Program-made: the position numbers and the translations under genes
Shown here: positions 16,493 through 31,288 of the stretch, piece after piece
How the letters are laid out: each line of letters begins with the position of its first letter
Position numbering within the stretch: the stretch's first letter is position 1
From: an uncultured Alphaproteobacteria bacterium
GTDB taxonomy: Bacteria > Pseudomonadota > Alphaproteobacteria > HIMB59
NCBI GenBank assembly: GCA_902530745.1
Contig: CACABO010000004.1
Location: forward strand, 62,001-126,000
Length of the DNA stretch: 64,000 nt
Direction of reading: 5' to 3'
Notes under the pieces: generated by a model
What the model was told of the DNA's origin: nothing
Seen by the model: only the letters and a program-made list of their open reading frames with translations
Database searches by the model: none

Positions 16493-16841
16493 TCACGATA
16501 AAGACCCCTCTGTTAAGGCTATAGTCGACAGTCTTGAAGACAATAAGGCTGAAAACATCTCAGTTATTTCTCTTAAAGGAAAGGCAGAATTTGCTGAATT
16601 CATGATCGTTGCATCCGGGCGATCAAATAAGCATGTGGACTCAGTTTCAGATAAGGTTTACCGATACCTTAAGAAAAATAAACTTTATTGCAATAAACCA
16701 GAAGGAAAGCCCCTTTGCGACTGGACGGTCATTGATGCTGGACATGTTTTAGTGCATATTTTTAGAAATGAAATTAGAGAAATATACGATTTGGAAAAAT
16801 TATGGTCTGAAGACTTTAACACTATCAATACTGCCTCTTAA
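16473..16841 (+). CDS. rsfS: Ribosomal silencing factor RsfS
   Basis: Binds ribosomal protein L14 and blocks subunit joining during starvation (DUF143 family). It shows VISLKGKAEFAEFMIVASGRS, the paired aromatic/acidic segment KPLCDWTVIDAGHVLVHIF and the EIREIYDLEKLW end, all typical. Length 122. The start is GTG at 16473, inside nadD, giving a 20-base overlap. In most alphaproteobacteria rlmH follows; here ctpA follows directly. Confidence 0.95.
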   Translation: MSYEILNHDKDPSVKAIVDSLEDNKAENISVISLKGKAEFAEFMIVASGRSNKHVDSVSDKVYRYLKKNKLYCNKPEGKPLCDWTVIDAGHVLVHIFRNEIREIYDLEKLWSEDFNTINTAS

Positions 16842-16851
16842 AAAATCAAAT

Positions 16852-18078
16852 ATGCTCAAAATATTTTTTATTTTTATTTTAATCTTTAATGTGAATGTCA
16901 GTTTTTCTGATACTAAAGAAACCTATAAACAATTAAGTATTTTCAACGAAGTTTATAATCGAGTAAAAAATCAATATGTTGAAGAGGTAACTGATAAAGA
17001 GTTAATAGAAAAAGCTTTGAATGGAATGCTACAGGCTCTTGATCCTCATTCAAGTTTTATGAGTGAAGAAATTTATAAAGAAATGCAGATGGACACGTCA
17101 GGTTCTTTTGGTGGATTAGGCATAGAAATCACAACAGATAAAGGGTTCATAAAAGTAGTCTCTCCAATTGACGATACCCCTGCCTATAAAGCTGGAATTT
17201 TAGCTGGAGATTACATAACGCATTTAGATGGCACATCAGTAGTTGATATGACTTTAAAAGAAGCAATTGATATTATGAAAGGTGAACCAGGGACCACTAT
17301 AACTTTAACAATTTTTAGATCTTCCGAAGAACCATTCGATGTCGATATTAAAAGAGATATAATTAAAGTTGCATCTGTTAAACATCGTCTAATTAACGAT
17401 GTGGGATATATCAGAATAATTCAATTTAATGAGCAAACAACTACAGGATTAAAAAAAAGTATAAAAGAGCTTGAAGACGGTACTGATCCTCCAATTGGTT
17501 ATGTCCTGGATTTAAGAAATAATCCAGGGGGATTATTAAATGAGTCTGTATCAGTTACAGATATGTTCCTTGATAAAGGAGAAATAGTTTCAATCAGAGG
17601 AAGAGAAAAGAAAGATGTTCAAGTTTACTCTGCTAAAAAAGGAGATCTAATTAATGGAAAACCATTGATTATATTAATCAATGAGGGTTCTGCTTCGGCA
17701 TCTGAAATTGTTGCTGGTGCATTACAAGATCATGATAGGGCAGTAATTATGGGTATAAAGTCATTTGGAAAAGGTTCTGTGCAAACCATTATACCTATTG
17801 ACAGCGGTGCAATCAGACTCACCATCGCAAAGTATTACACACCAAGTGGAGACTCAATACAAGCAGTTGGTATTGAGCCAGATGTTGTAGTGCCTAGAGC
17901 TGAATTAAATGTGATTGATAATAACTTTACGTTTAGAGAGTCAGATTATCGAGAAGCTTTAGATAACGAGACAAATGAAGAAAGTGAGGAGGAAGAGTCC
18001 ACTGATGATATTCTTGAAAGAGATTATCAGCTATCTCGTGCCATTGATGCAGTCAAAACCATAGCTGTATTAAATTAA
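16852..18078 (+). CDS. ctpA: Carboxy-terminal processing protease (S41 family)
   Basis: Periplasmic serine protease that cleaves exported proteins near the C terminus. I start at the ATG at 16852 rather than an upstream in-frame ATG at 16768, because it gives a clean signal peptide (MLKIFFIFILIFNVNVSFS) and avoids overlap with rsfS. A PDZ domain (GSFGGLGIEI, GILAGDYITHLDG) is followed by the catalytic domain, with Ser in NEGSASASEIVAGAL and Lys in KSFGKGSVQT. The C terminus is acidic (EESEEEES). About 408 residues. It overlaps rppH by one base. Confidence 0.95.
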   Translation: MLKIFFIFILIFNVNVSFSDTKETYKQLSIFNEVYNRVKNQYVEEVTDKELIEKALNGMLQALDPHSSFMSEEIYKEMQMDTSGSFGGLGIEITTDKGFIKVVSPIDDTPAYKAGILAGDYITHLDGTSVVDMTLKEAIDIMKGEPGTTITLTIFRSSEEPFDVDIKRDIIKVASVKHRLINDVGYIRIIQFNEQTTTGLKKSIKELEDGTDPPIGYVLDLRNNPGGLLNESVSVTDMFLDKGEIVSIRGREKKDVQVYSAKKGDLINGKPLIILINEGSASASEIVAGALQDHDRAVIMGIKSFGKGSVQTIIPIDSGAIRLTIAKYYTPSGDSIQAVGIEPDVVVPRAELNVIDNNFTFRESDYREALDNETNEESEEEESTDDILERDYQLSRAIDAVKTIAVLN

Positions 18079-18551
18079 TGAAAATTAACCCCAAAGATTA
18101 TCGACCAAATGTTGGTATGATGATTATAAATCAAAATAAAGAAATATTTGTTGGAAAAAGAATAGACCACCCTTCAGAATTTTGGCAAATGCCACAAGGT
18201 GGAATTGATCCCAAAGAAAAATCTGAAGTAGCAGCTCTTAGAGAAATGGAAGAAGAAGTTGGTATTAAAAAAAATAAAGTTAAATTAATATCACAAAGCA
18301 AAGACTGGTATTACTATTCTTTACCTAAAGACTTGTCAAAAACTCTCTGGAAAGGAAAATACAAAGGTCAACGTCAAAAATGGTTCTTGTATGAATTTAA
18401 AGGTAGCCAGAAAGATATAAATATTGAAACATCTCACCCTGAATTTTCTGAATACAAATGGGTTAAACCAGATTTTTTAGTTCCCAACATAGTGCCTTTT
18501 AAAAAAGCAATATACGAAAAATTATTAAAAGAATTTAAAGACTATTTATAA
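18078..18551 (+). CDS. rppH: RNA pyrophosphohydrolase RppH (Nudix)
   Basis: Removes pyrophosphate from the 5' end of mRNAs and so starts their decay. The Nudix box is GGIDPKEKSEVAALREMEEE with VGI (residues 41-63), preceded by YRPNVGMMIIN and FWQMPQGG, the RppH-type context. The later KWFLYEF and EFSEYKWV segments also match. Length 157. It starts at the last base of the ctpA stop and its end overlaps convergent atpC by 10 bases. Confidence 0.95.
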   Translation: MKINPKDYRPNVGMMIINQNKEIFVGKRIDHPSEFWQMPQGGIDPKEKSEVAALREMEEEVGIKKNKVKLISQSKDWYYYSLPKDLSKTLWKGKYKGQRQKWFLYEFKGSQKDINIETSHPEFSEYKWVKPDFLVPNIVPFKKAIYEKLLKEFKDYL

Positions 18552-18907
18552 GGCGGATTATTTACCACTTGTTCAAACGTACCCAGAGCAGTTTCATTTC
18601 CCTCTAGTTCTTGATAGGTTTTAGATTGTTGGTAGTTAGAGTTATTAACATCAGACAAAGGCTCTATTTGATCAACTAAGACCTCGCAAACCTTTTCTTT
18701 AAGCATAACCAAACCACCTGACACAAAGAAACTCTCATCGACTTTGTTTGAAGACATAATTGCCATTTGACCAGGTCGCAAAGAACTGATGAACGGAGAA
18801 TGATTAGGCATTGCAGCAAAATCACCCTCTGCTCCTGGCAAAACTGCCATTTCAACTTCTTTTTCAAAAATCACTTTTTGTGGAGATACGACCTTTAAAT
18901 TAATCAT
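18542..18907 (-). CDS. atpC: ATP synthase F1 epsilon subunit
   Basis: Rotor-stalk subunit that also restrains ATP hydrolysis. It begins MINLKVVSPQKVIFEKEVEM and has the beta-sandwich segment LPGAEGDFAAMPNHSPFISSL, then GGLVMLKEKVCEVLVDQIEPL. At 121 residues the C-terminal helical hairpin is short compared with the E. coli protein. It is the last gene of the atpHAGDC operon, 2 bases after atpD, and overlaps convergent rppH. Confidence 0.96.
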   Translation of the reverse strand: MINLKVVSPQKVIFEKEVEMAVLPGAEGDFAAMPNHSPFISSLRPGQMAIMSSNKVDESFFVSGGLVMLKEKVCEVLVDQIEPLSDVNNSNYQQSKTYQELEGNETALGTFEQVVNNPPYK

Positions 18908-18909
18908 AA

Positions 18910-23304
<4,395 letters not shown>

Positions 23305-23369
23305 TTTGTATAGTTAACCTCAATTTTTTATCACATCACTAGGCCAACCGGCATCATACAAATGACGCA

Positions 23370-25442
23370 TCAAGCGATTGATAGTGGATCAATGTCAATA
23401 TTTAGAAAACGCCTGTATTTTGGGGATATTTTTGACATTAAGATATCTATTTTTTTTCTCAAAGCCTTATATGTCCTCTCTTTGAAATAGAAATTCTCAT
23501 GAAAGTGCTTCATTTTATATGGAATCAATGAGGGGACAGGCCCTAAAATATCAAGTCTACTCTTTTTCGATATATCAAGAATTTCTTGGCAAACCTCTCT
23601 TATAGCTGAGACATTTGGGTGGATTAATTGAATTTGAACAATTTTGTAAAATGGAGGAAGATTATTTTCTTCTCTTCTTTGAAGTTCTAATTTTATAAAT
23701 TGATCTCTACTTTGGTTTTTAAGTGAATTGTAAATCGAATGCTTAGGATTGTAAGTTTGAATTAAGACCTTACCCCTGTTACCCTCTCTACCAGATCTCC
23801 CTGCTACTTGTTGCAAAAGCTGGTATGTTTTTTCCATAGCTCTGAAATCAGGACTATACAGACTTGAGTCCGCATCAATAATATTTACTAATTTTAAATT
23901 TGGAAAATGAAAAGACTTACCAATTATTTGTGAGCCAATCAATAGACTAGTATTTAAATTAAATATATTTTCAATGATTTCTTTTTTATTTTTTTTTGAT
24001 TTTAATGTGTCACTCGAAAATAATTGATTTGAGTATCCTGGAAAAAGGCGTGTAACTTCCTCTTGAAGTCTTTCTAAGCCTATACCAATCGATATAAATT
24101 TATCAGATGAACACATCTTACATATTTGGTTAGGCTCAAAATAATTTGAACAATGATGACAAATGAGTCTATCAATTTTTTTGTGATAAACTAAATTTGC
24201 TGCACAATTTTGACACTGTATTGGCGTATGACAACTTGCACATATTTTGGATGGAGCATAGCCACGTCTATTGAGAAAAAATAAAACTTGTCCTTTTTGT
24301 TTTAGGACCCTATTTGTTTCATCAAATACTTGTTTTGATATCCAAGCCCTAGAGCTAGGTTTTGATTGATTCATGTCAACAATTTCAACTGATGGTAATT
24401 GAGTTTTATGAAATTGATTGGAAAGATGATGAATATGAAATTTTCGCTGATTAGAATTATGAAGACTCTCTAATGATGGAGATGCACTTATTAAAAGACA
24501 TAAAGCCTTTGAACATTTTGCTTTATATATGGCCATATCTCTTGCTTGATATTTTGGGCCGTCTTCTTGTTTATAAGATGAGTCGTGCTCTTCATCGCAT
24601 ATAATTAATTTTAAATTCTTGAAAGGAAGTAAAACCGATGACCTTGCTCCAACTAAAACGCATGGTTCACCCGATAGAAGAGATCTGATTATTCTAGCTT
24701 TTTGAATTTTTGATTGTTTAGAGTGCCAAATAAAGGGCCTACAACCAAAGTATTTAAAAAATCTTTTAGACCATTCTTCAGTTAAAGCTATCTCTGGTAA
24801 AAGTATTAAAGATTGATTTCCCCCGACTAAATTTGACTCAACAGCTTTTAAATACAACTCTGTTTTACCCGAACCTGTAACACCATCTATAAGGTGAACT
24901 TGAAAATCATTATTTTTATTAATTTGAAGTGATTTAAAAATATTTTCTTGATCAGGGTTTAAAGAAATTTTTTGTGCCATGCCATCAAAAATAAAACTAT
25001 CTGTAGTTTGGGAAATTTTTTTTTCTTCTGATAATTTCAGCCAATCTTTTTTTGATAGATTGTATTGATGAATGAGATTTTTTTGAGTTTCATAAATTTT
25101 ATTTTCAAAAAGATAATAATTTTTTAATTGTGTATTAGGAAATTGTTGTATTGCCATCTTCAAAACCATACCTAAATCTATGAAGCAATGTATTGACACA
25201 TACTTATAAAAATCAATGTTTTCTGTGCGAACAGCAAATTGATAATAATTACTTATTGAAAGTACTTTTTTGAGATCAAATTTTAAATCTTTAATGTTTG
25301 TTTGAGATATAATGACTCCTGCTGATTTTCTTTTTCTTAAAGGAATTTCAACGATAGAGCCTACCTCAATAGAATGCGAGTATTTATAAGTCAGGCTATC
25401 ATTTATTTGCCCTATCGGCATAACTTGGTAGTAATAATCCAT
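23370..25442 (-). CDS. priA: Primosomal replication restart helicase PriA
   Basis: Superfamily 2 helicase that reloads the replisome at stalled forks. The N-terminal DNA-binding domain (about 1-100) precedes motif I GVTGSGKTE, motif II CDEEHDSSYKQEDGP, LLISASPSLES and the QVAGRSGREGNRGKVL motif VI. Two zinc sites are visible as CASC, CQNC, CHHC and CKMC. Length 690, near normal. It is 65 bases upstream of atpH on the same strand, the common alphaproteobacterial order, and divergent from xerC with only 34 bases between them. Confidence 0.98.
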   Translation of the reverse strand: MDYYYQVMPIGQINDSLTYKYSHSIEVGSIVEIPLRKRKSAGVIISQTNIKDLKFDLKKVLSISNYYQFAVRTENIDFYKYVSIHCFIDLGMVLKMAIQQFPNTQLKNYYLFENKIYETQKNLIHQYNLSKKDWLKLSEEKKISQTTDSFIFDGMAQKISLNPDQENIFKSLQINKNNDFQVHLIDGVTGSGKTELYLKAVESNLVGGNQSLILLPEIALTEEWSKRFFKYFGCRPFIWHSKQSKIQKARIIRSLLSGEPCVLVGARSSVLLPFKNLKLIICDEEHDSSYKQEDGPKYQARDMAIYKAKCSKALCLLISASPSLESLHNSNQRKFHIHHLSNQFHKTQLPSVEIVDMNQSKPSSRAWISKQVFDETNRVLKQKGQVLFFLNRRGYAPSKICASCHTPIQCQNCAANLVYHKKIDRLICHHCSNYFEPNQICKMCSSDKFISIGIGLERLQEEVTRLFPGYSNQLFSSDTLKSKKNKKEIIENIFNLNTSLLIGSQIIGKSFHFPNLKLVNIIDADSSLYSPDFRAMEKTYQLLQQVAGRSGREGNRGKVLIQTYNPKHSIYNSLKNQSRDQFIKLELQRREENNLPPFYKIVQIQLIHPNVSAIREVCQEILDISKKSRLDILGPVPSLIPYKMKHFHENFYFKERTYKALRKKIDILMSKISPKYRRFLNIDIDPLSIA

Positions 25443-25476
25443 TTTAAATTTTGATTCTAATTTATAATATAATGTA

Positions 25477-26457
25477 ATGAATTTTATTGAACTGTTAGAA
25501 CAGTTAAAAATAGATAAATCCTCAATTCAAGACTTTGATAAATGGGCTACTTATTTAAAAGACATAAAAGGCCACTCGGAAAACACATATAGATCGTACT
25601 GCTTTGATGTATGTGATTTTTTAATTTTCTTTAAATTCTATAATGGAAATTCCGTATCTTTGTCAAATTTAAAAGATTTAAATTTGCAGACATTTAGAGC
25701 TTGGTTGGCAGATCTCAGTGAGAATAGAAAATATAAAAATATTTATAAAAAACCATTGTCAGCAAGATCAAGGAGAAGAGCGATTAGTTCAATTAAAAAT
25801 TTTTTTAAGTATTCATCTCTAAATAATGAGTTATATAAAGTTGCTTATAGCGAGGTTCAATTATTAAAAAATCCAAAAATTCCAAGATCTCTTCCTAAAC
25901 CCATAGCAGAAGGAGATATTGAGCTTTTAATTGAAGAGTTAAAAAAAATATCAAAAAAAAGCTGGGTTCAAAAAAGAAATTTAGCTTTGCTTTATCTTTT
26001 GTACGGATGTGGGCTACGAATAAATGAGGCCCTATCTATTACTAAAAGCCATTTAATTGATAAAAATTCTCTTACTATCTTGGGCAAAGGTAATAAAGAG
26101 AGATTAGTGCCAGTTCTTGATATTGTAGCTAACTCATTAGAAAATTATCTGAAAGAAATACCATATGATTTGCCAAGCGATGTTTCGATATTTGTGGGAG
26201 ATAGAGGTAATCCGCTTAAAGCCTCGGCTTTCCAAAGAGATTTGAAGAATGCCAGAGTTAATTTGGGGCTACCAAAAACAGCAACACCTCACTCATTAAG
26301 ACATAGTTTTGCAACTCACCTATTAAAAAATGGTGGGGATTTAAGAATAATTCAAGAATTATTAGGACATAGTTCGTTATCTACAACTCAAATATACACT
26401 GAAGTTGATGACATAAGTTTAGAAAAAACTTATAAAGAAAAAAACCCTAGCAAGTAA
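25477..26457 (+). CDS. xerC: Tyrosine recombinase XerC
   Basis: Site-specific recombinase that resolves chromosome dimers at dif with XerD. It has a SAM-like N-terminal domain and the complete catalytic set Arg181 (GCGLRINEAL), Lys204 (GKGNKERLV), His272 and Arg275 (PHSLRHSFATHLL), His298 (LLGHSSLSTTQIYT) and the nucleophile Tyr307. Length 326. The position next to priA is chromosomal rather than within a mobile element, so XerC is preferred over an integrase. No dif-like site was found nearby. Confidence 0.93.
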   Translation: MNFIELLEQLKIDKSSIQDFDKWATYLKDIKGHSENTYRSYCFDVCDFLIFFKFYNGNSVSLSNLKDLNLQTFRAWLADLSENRKYKNIYKKPLSARSRRRAISSIKNFFKYSSLNNELYKVAYSEVQLLKNPKIPRSLPKPIAEGDIELLIEELKKISKKSWVQKRNLALLYLLYGCGLRINEALSITKSHLIDKNSLTILGKGNKERLVPVLDIVANSLENYLKEIPYDLPSDVSIFVGDRGNPLKASAFQRDLKNARVNLGLPKTATPHSLRHSFATHLLKNGGDLRIIQELLGHSSLSTTQIYTEVDDISLEKTYKEKNPSK

Positions 26458-26459
26458 AT

Positions 26460-27224
26460 TTAGATTTTACCTCTAACTATAAAATGAGGATTGATTATAT
26501 CTTTCTTTGCATACTTCAACCTATTACCATTTAGGTCTTTTACTGTACCACCTGCTCCCTCTACAACCGCTTGTGCTGCTGCAGTGTCCCATTCAGAAGT
26601 AGGTCCCAGCCTAGGATATAAATCTGCTAAACCCTCTGCTATCATACAAAATTTTAAAGAACTACCGGCTTGCAAAGTATCAAAGTTATTAAACTGAGAT
26701 AAATAAGTTTTAGTCTCATTATTGAGATGACTTCTGCTCGTAACAATCTTTAGTTTATCGGAGGGTAATTGCACAGAAATAGATTTGATATTATCATTTA
26801 ATAACTTGTATGAACCTTTGTTAAGACCCCCAAAAAATAATGTCTTGTCTTTTGGAATGTAAACAAACCCTTGTGTGGGATAATTGTTATTGATCAAAGC
26901 AATATTAATTGTAAATTCACCATTCTTACTGATAAATTCTTTAGTTCCATCCAAAGGATCAACTAACCAGTATTTTGGCTCATCAGTATACTTTAGCTCA
27001 CCCTCCTCTGAAATTATGGGGTAAGCTGAGATAGAAGATAATAAATCAGAGATGTACTCATGTGATGCTAAATCTGCTTCTGTTAATGGACTTTTATCGT
27101 TTTTATATTCAATACTTTGATCATAGTTCTCATAAATATTAAGAATTTTTTGAGAACATAACTCAAGATTTTCACTGATTTCATTGAAAAACTCAAATTG
27201 TCGTATTATGTGATTATTTGTCAT
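26460..27224 (-). CDS. cysQ: 3'(2'),5'-bisphosphate nucleotidase CysQ
   Basis: Hydrolyses PAP, the by-product of PAPS use, and belongs to the inositol monophosphatase family. Metal-binding motifs are DKSPLTEAD, ISEEG, VDPLDGTKEFI and SEWDTAAAQAVVEGAGG. I start at the ATG at 27224; an in-frame ATG at 27293 would add 23 lysine-rich residues that are not part of the family. It is divergent from cysD-cysNC, so the sulfate-activation genes are grouped, sharing the 82-base gap as a promoter region. Confidence 0.95.
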   Translation of the reverse strand: MTNNHIIRQFEFFNEISENLELCSQKILNIYENYDQSIEYKNDKSPLTEADLASHEYISDLLSSISAYPIISEEGELKYTDEPKYWLVDPLDGTKEFISKNGEFTINIALINNNYPTQGFVYIPKDKTLFFGGLNKGSYKLLNDNIKSISVQLPSDKLKIVTSRSHLNNETKTYLSQFNNFDTLQAGSSLKFCMIAEGLADLYPRLGPTSEWDTAAAQAVVEGAGGTVKDLNGNRLKYAKKDIINPHFIVRGKI

Positions 27225-27306
27225 TTTTTTAAATTTTGACTTTTTTTTATATACATTTAGATTATTTTTTGTATTTTTCCAATAATACGACAAATAGTTA
27301 ATAATA

Positions 27307-28779
27307 ATGAATCATACTTTATTTTTTAAAATTAACCCATCAATAAAATTTCCTGCTTGGGATAGCGATAGTCATTATAAATTCCTTTTTAGTAAAAAAT
27401 TATTTAAAACAAAAAGATCTTATGAAAGGTGGTTGGAAAAAATATCAATTTTTCCAGAGAATTTAAATATAGAAAGCCTTTTAAACATACATGCAGGCCA
27501 TATAAACAAATTAATTTATGAAGACTCCATAAAAAAATTTGAAAAACAAAGATCACTTATTTTGTTTATCCAATACGTTGAGGTAAATAATAATAAATTT
27601 TTATTTGCAAATGATAGACGTAATGGAAGACTATGGGTCAAAGTTAAATCAAATAAAATAAAAGATATTTCTGAAAGTTTAAAATATTTCTCAAAATTAA
27701 GAAAAAAAAATATTATTATTTTTCCAGATACTTATCTTCTTAAAATTTTTCTCGATCAAAAAATTGACGAAAATCAAATTAACAATAAATTAAAATTCTC
27801 AATTCATTTTCCTGAATATTTATTTTATTTAAATAACCTCAAAATTAATGATACGAAACTACTCAATAAATTTAATTTACCTCCAAACAGTTATCTGTCA
27901 GATCTAGAAGCGGAAAGTATTCATATTATTAGAGAAGTAGTTAGTGAAACAAAAAATCCTGTGATGCTTTACTCAATAGGAAAAGATAGTTCAGTGATGT
28001 TAAGGCTTGCTCAAAAAGCTTTTTACCCTAGTCTTCCCCCATTTCCTCTACTACATGTTGATACTCGATGGAAGTTCCGAGAAATGTATTTATTTAGAAA
28101 TTGGGTAGAAAAAAATAGTGGTATGAAGCTAATAACACATATAAATCCTGATGGTATTAAATCAAATATTAATCCCTTTGATCATGGCTCTGCTCTCCAC
28201 ACTGATATAATGAAAACTCAGAGTCTAAAACAAGCCTTGGACAAGTATAAATACGATGCTGCTTTTGGTGGAGCAAGAAGAGATGAGGAAAAATCAAGAG
28301 CCAAAGAAAGGGTTATTTCATTCCGAAACCCCTCTCATCAATGGGACCCCAAAAATCAGCGTCCAGAGCTTTGGTCTTTATATAACTCTAAAGTCAATAA
28401 GGGTGAAAGCACAAGGGTTTTTCCATTATCTAATTGGACAGAATTAGATATTTGGCAATATATCTACCAAGAACAAATACCAATAGTTCCCTTATATTTT
28501 GCAAAAGTTAGACCTGTGGTCGTGAGAGATGGAATGATTATTATGGTCGATGATGATCGATTTAATATTCAATCTAAAGAGAAAATTGAATTAAAAAGTA
28601 TTAGGTTCAGAACACTTGGTTGTTATCCCTTAACTGGTGCTATTGAATCAAATGCAAATTCACTTGAAGACATTGTTCTTGAACTTCTTCAATCCAAAAC
28701 ATCCGAAAGACAAGGAAGAGCTATCGATACAGACTCAAGTAGCTCAATGGAAATCAAAAAAATTGATGGTTATTTTTAA
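27307..28779 (+). CDS. cysD: Sulfate adenylyltransferase subunit 2 with unusual N-terminal extension
   Basis: Small subunit of ATP sulfurylase that makes adenylyl sulfate from ATP and sulfate. The CysD core starts about residue 197 ([15 protein letters not shown]) and holds the PP-loop [15 protein letters not shown] (221-235), [13 protein letters not shown] (Arg where most members have Gly or Thr), [15 protein letters not shown] and [13 protein letters not shown]. The first about 195 residues have no counterpart in normal CysD (about 300 aa), and I do not recognise them. No in-frame ATG, GTG or TTG sits near the core boundary, so the extension is likely translated. The stop codon directly precedes cysNC. 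Confidence 0.93.
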   Translation: MNHTLFFKINPSIKFPAWDSDSHYKFLFSKKLFKTKRSYERWLEKISIFPENLNIESLLNIHAGHINKLIYEDSIKKFEKQRSLILFIQYVEVNNNKFLFANDRRNGRLWVKVKSNKIKDISESLKYFSKLRKKNIIIFPDTYLLKIFLDQKIDENQINNKLKFSIHFPEYLFYLNNLKINDTKLLNKFNLPPNSYLSDLEAESIHIIREVVSETKNPVMLYSIGKDSSVMLRLAQKAFYPSLPPFPLLHVDTRWKFREMYLFRNWVEKNSGMKLITHINPDGIKSNINPFDHGSALHTDIMKTQSLKQALDKYKYDAAFGGARRDEEKSRAKERVISFRNPSHQWDPKNQRPELWSLYNSKVNKGESTRVFPLSNWTELDIWQYIYQEQIPIVPLYFAKVRPVVVRDGMIIMVDDDRFNIQSKEKIELKSIRFRTLGCYPLTGAIESNANSLEDIVLELLQSKTSERQGRAIDTDSSSSMEIKKIDGYF

Positions 28780-30645
28780 ATGTATAAAGCCGGTAATATT
28801 AGCAGATACTTAAAAAGTCAAGCTTCCCTTAATCTATTAAGGTTTATCACTTGTGGATCTGTTGATGATGGTAAAAGTACATTAATTGGGAGGATGCTTT
28901 ATGAATCTCAAATGATATTTGATGATCAAGTTGCTTCCTTAAAAAACGACTCAAAAAAATATGGAACACAAGGTGAGAATATAGATTTTGCATTACTGGT
29001 CGATGGTTTATCAGCTGAGAGAGAACAAGGTATTACTATAGATGTTGCATATCGATTTTTTTCAAGTAGCAAAAGAAAGTTTATTGTAGCAGATACACCA
29101 GGTCACGAGCAATATACTAGAAATATGGCGACCGGGGCCTCAACAGCTGAGTTAGCTATCTTACTTGTTGATGCCCGTAATGGCATACTTACACAAACTA
29201 AGAGACATACTTTTATTGTATCTCTTCTCGGAATTAAAAATATTGTCTTGGCAATTAATAAAATGGATTTAGTTAGCTATGATCAAAATATTTATGAAAA
29301 AATAAGCTCTGAATACAAATTATTCTCCAAAAAATTAAGTTTTGAAAATATTCAAAGTATTCCCATATCAGCACTAAAGGGAGACAATATTCACAAAAAA
29401 TCTAAAAACATGAAATGGTACAATGATAAAACCCTTTTTGACTATTTAGAAACTACTAAAACTAAAATACAAAGCTCAAACAGTTTTGTACTTCCTGTTC
29501 AAAGGGTCAATAGACCTAATTTAAATTTCAGAGGATATTCAGGAACCATCGCTGAGGGGAAAATTAAAAAGGGTGATGAGTTAATTTCTCTTCCGTCAAA
29601 TCAAAAAGTAAAAGTAAAAGATATTTTTGTAGGTGAAAGACCAGTTAAAACAGCTAATTTAAAGCAAAGTGTTACACTTACCATAGACAAAGAGATAGAT
29701 ACCTCTAGGGGCGATATTCTCTGCTCAAAAAACTCCACAGTTGATATGGCTGACCAATTTAACATCAATGTTATTTGGATGTCAGAGGATAAGGGTTTTA
29801 CTGGAAGAACTTATTTAGCGAAAATTCATAATATCTCAACCAGTATTAAAATTATGAACATAAAAAAAATTTATGATGTAAATACATTAGAATTTGCTGC
29901 TGGAAATGAACTTAAACTCAATGATGTTGCAGAAATTTCTGTCTCATTTAATAAAGCTGTTCCCTTTTCGACTTTTAAAGAAAATAAAATTTTGGGATCT
30001 TTAATAATTATTGATCCAATTAATAATCAAACTATTGGAATGGGAATGATAAACTTTCCTCTTCGTAGATCACAAAATATTCAACTTCAAAACTTAACCA
30101 TCAATAAGAATTTAAGAGAGAAGATTAATGGTCATAAAGGTCAAGTGCTGTGGATGACTGGCCTCTCGGGATCAGGAAAATCCACTATAGCTAATGAACT
30201 AGAAAAAATATTATACTCTCAAGGTAAAAAAACATACATTCTTGATGGAGACAACATCAGACACGGATTAAATAAAGATTTAGGTTTTACAGATAAAGAT
30301 AGAGTTGAAAATATAAGGCGAGTTGCAGAGGTAGCAAAACTTATGTGTGACGCTGGACTAATTGTGATCACTGCTTTTATATCACCATTTAGATTAGAAA
30401 GAGAAATGGCTCGATCGCTTTTTGAAAAGAATGATTTTAAAGAAATTTATATTTCAACTCCTATAAAAGTAGCTGAAAAAAGAGATCCTAAAGGTTTATA
30501 TAAAAAGGCAAGACAGGGTAAAATACCAAACTTCACAGGTATAGACAGTATCTATGAAAAACCTATAAATCCTGAACTGGAAATTGATACCTCTAAAGTT
30601 TCTTTAAGTAAGGCTGTAAAAAAAATATTGAATATTATTACTTAA
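28780..30645 (+). CDS. cysNC: Bifunctional sulfate adenylyltransferase subunit 1 / adenylylsulfate kinase
   Basis: Fusion protein giving PAPS for sulfur assimilation or sulfation. The N-terminal EF-Tu-like GTPase half has [16 protein letters not shown] (P-loop), [13 protein letters not shown] (G3) and INKMDL (G4). The C-terminal APS kinase starts about residue 450, with [30 protein letters not shown] and ADRVENIRR-type [17 protein letters not shown]. Length 621, normal for CysNC. ATG follows the cysD stop with no gap, and the 3' end overlaps a convergent gene by 8 bases. Confidence 0.97.
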   Translation: MYKAGNISRYLKSQASLNLLRFITCGSVDDGKSTLIGRMLYESQMIFDDQVASLKNDSKKYGTQGENIDFALLVDGLSAEREQGITIDVAYRFFSSSKRKFIVADTPGHEQYTRNMATGASTAELAILLVDARNGILTQTKRHTFIVSLLGIKNIVLAINKMDLVSYDQNIYEKISSEYKLFSKKLSFENIQSIPISALKGDNIHKKSKNMKWYNDKTLFDYLETTKTKIQSSNSFVLPVQRVNRPNLNFRGYSGTIAEGKIKKGDELISLPSNQKVKVKDIFVGERPVKTANLKQSVTLTIDKEIDTSRGDILCSKNSTVDMADQFNINVIWMSEDKGFTGRTYLAKIHNISTSIKIMNIKKIYDVNTLEFAAGNELKLNDVAEISVSFNKAVPFSTFKENKILGSLIIIDPINNQTIGMGMINFPLRRSQNIQLQNLTINKNLREKINGHKGQVLWMTGLSGSGKSTIANELEKILYSQGKKTYILDGDNIRHGLNKDLGFTDKDRVENIRRVAEVAKLMCDAGLIVITAFISPFRLEREMARSLFEKNDFKEIYISTPIKVAEKRDPKGLYKKARQGKIPNFTGIDSIYEKPINPELEIDTSKVSLSKAVKKILNIIT

Positions 30646-31078
30646 GTCGAATTTCCAATTGTTGAAATTTAGTCATATCAAAAACTATATTTTCAAAAAC
30701 AACATCTTCAAAATTTAAATTAGGGTTTAATGAAAACCCGAATGGTTCTAGAGGTTGACCTTTAAAATCTCTTGAAAATTCTCCATTTCCATCAATATCT
30801 TGAAAGGCAAACAGTCCTATATTAATATGTGGGAAAGCTTTTAAATTAACATTAGTAAATTTGTTTATATCCTGCTCTACAACAATAAAAAGAGGTGCAG
30901 AATTTTCCTCGAAATAATATTTCCTATCATACCCCAGAATGTGAATTGGGCTTGAAGCATCAACAAAACCTGTGATTTTTGCTGTGAGATGATCTGAATA
31001 TGAAGTTTTTATTAAAAAAAAAGCCTGAAAAATCAGGAAATAAATGATCAATTTAATACTAGCCAAATAGCTGTGCAT
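30638..31078 (-). CDS. Exported DUF2141 family protein
   Basis: Exported protein of unknown function. I place the start at the ATG at 31078, giving an N-terminal hydrophobic signal ([21 protein letters not shown]); the reading frame is open further upstream but that part is low-complexity. The family pattern is visible as [18 protein letters not shown] followed by [12 protein letters not shown], the Asp-rich turn and G-x-P-x-E-x-x-GFS motif of DUF2141. About 146 residues. It converges on cysNC with an 8-base overlap. Confidence 0.72.
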   Translation of the reverse strand: MHSYLASIKLIIYFLIFQAFFLIKTSYSDHLTAKITGFVDASSPIHILGYDRKYYFEENSAPLFIVVEQDINKFTNVNLKAFPHINIGLFAFQDIDGNGEFSRDFKGQPLEPFGFSLNPNLNFEDVVFENIVFDMTKFQQLEIRLK

Positions 31079-31288
31079 AACTTTTGAAAGATTAATGTAT
31101 TTTCTAAAAAGTTGTACAAACAATTTGATTGGATTTAAAACAAAAGAACAAACTACAAAAAAAACTTGAAAAACATTGTTTTTTTTTGAATTAATTTGAA
31201 ATGTTTTATCATCATTCAACCAATAAACTACATGCATAATGAATAACTGTGGATAACTCTGTTTAAAAGTATTAATTTATCCTTGATT

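Noticed and set aside
16768-16851. Upstream ATG for ctpA
   Set aside because: It would overlap rsfS by 74 bases and place 28 residues in front of a clean signal peptide.
25477-26457. The tyrosine recombinase as the integrase of the tRNA-Arg elements
   Set aside because: It lies 10 kb away beside priA, has XerC features and no link to the repeat pairs; it could act in trans, but nothing shows it.
31072-31256. DnaA boxes (perfect TGTGGATAA at 31248, one-mismatch TGTGCATAA at 31072) as a replication origin
   Set aside because: About one perfect box is expected by chance in a window of this composition; there is no cluster and no origin-linked gene such as dnaA, hemE or parAB.
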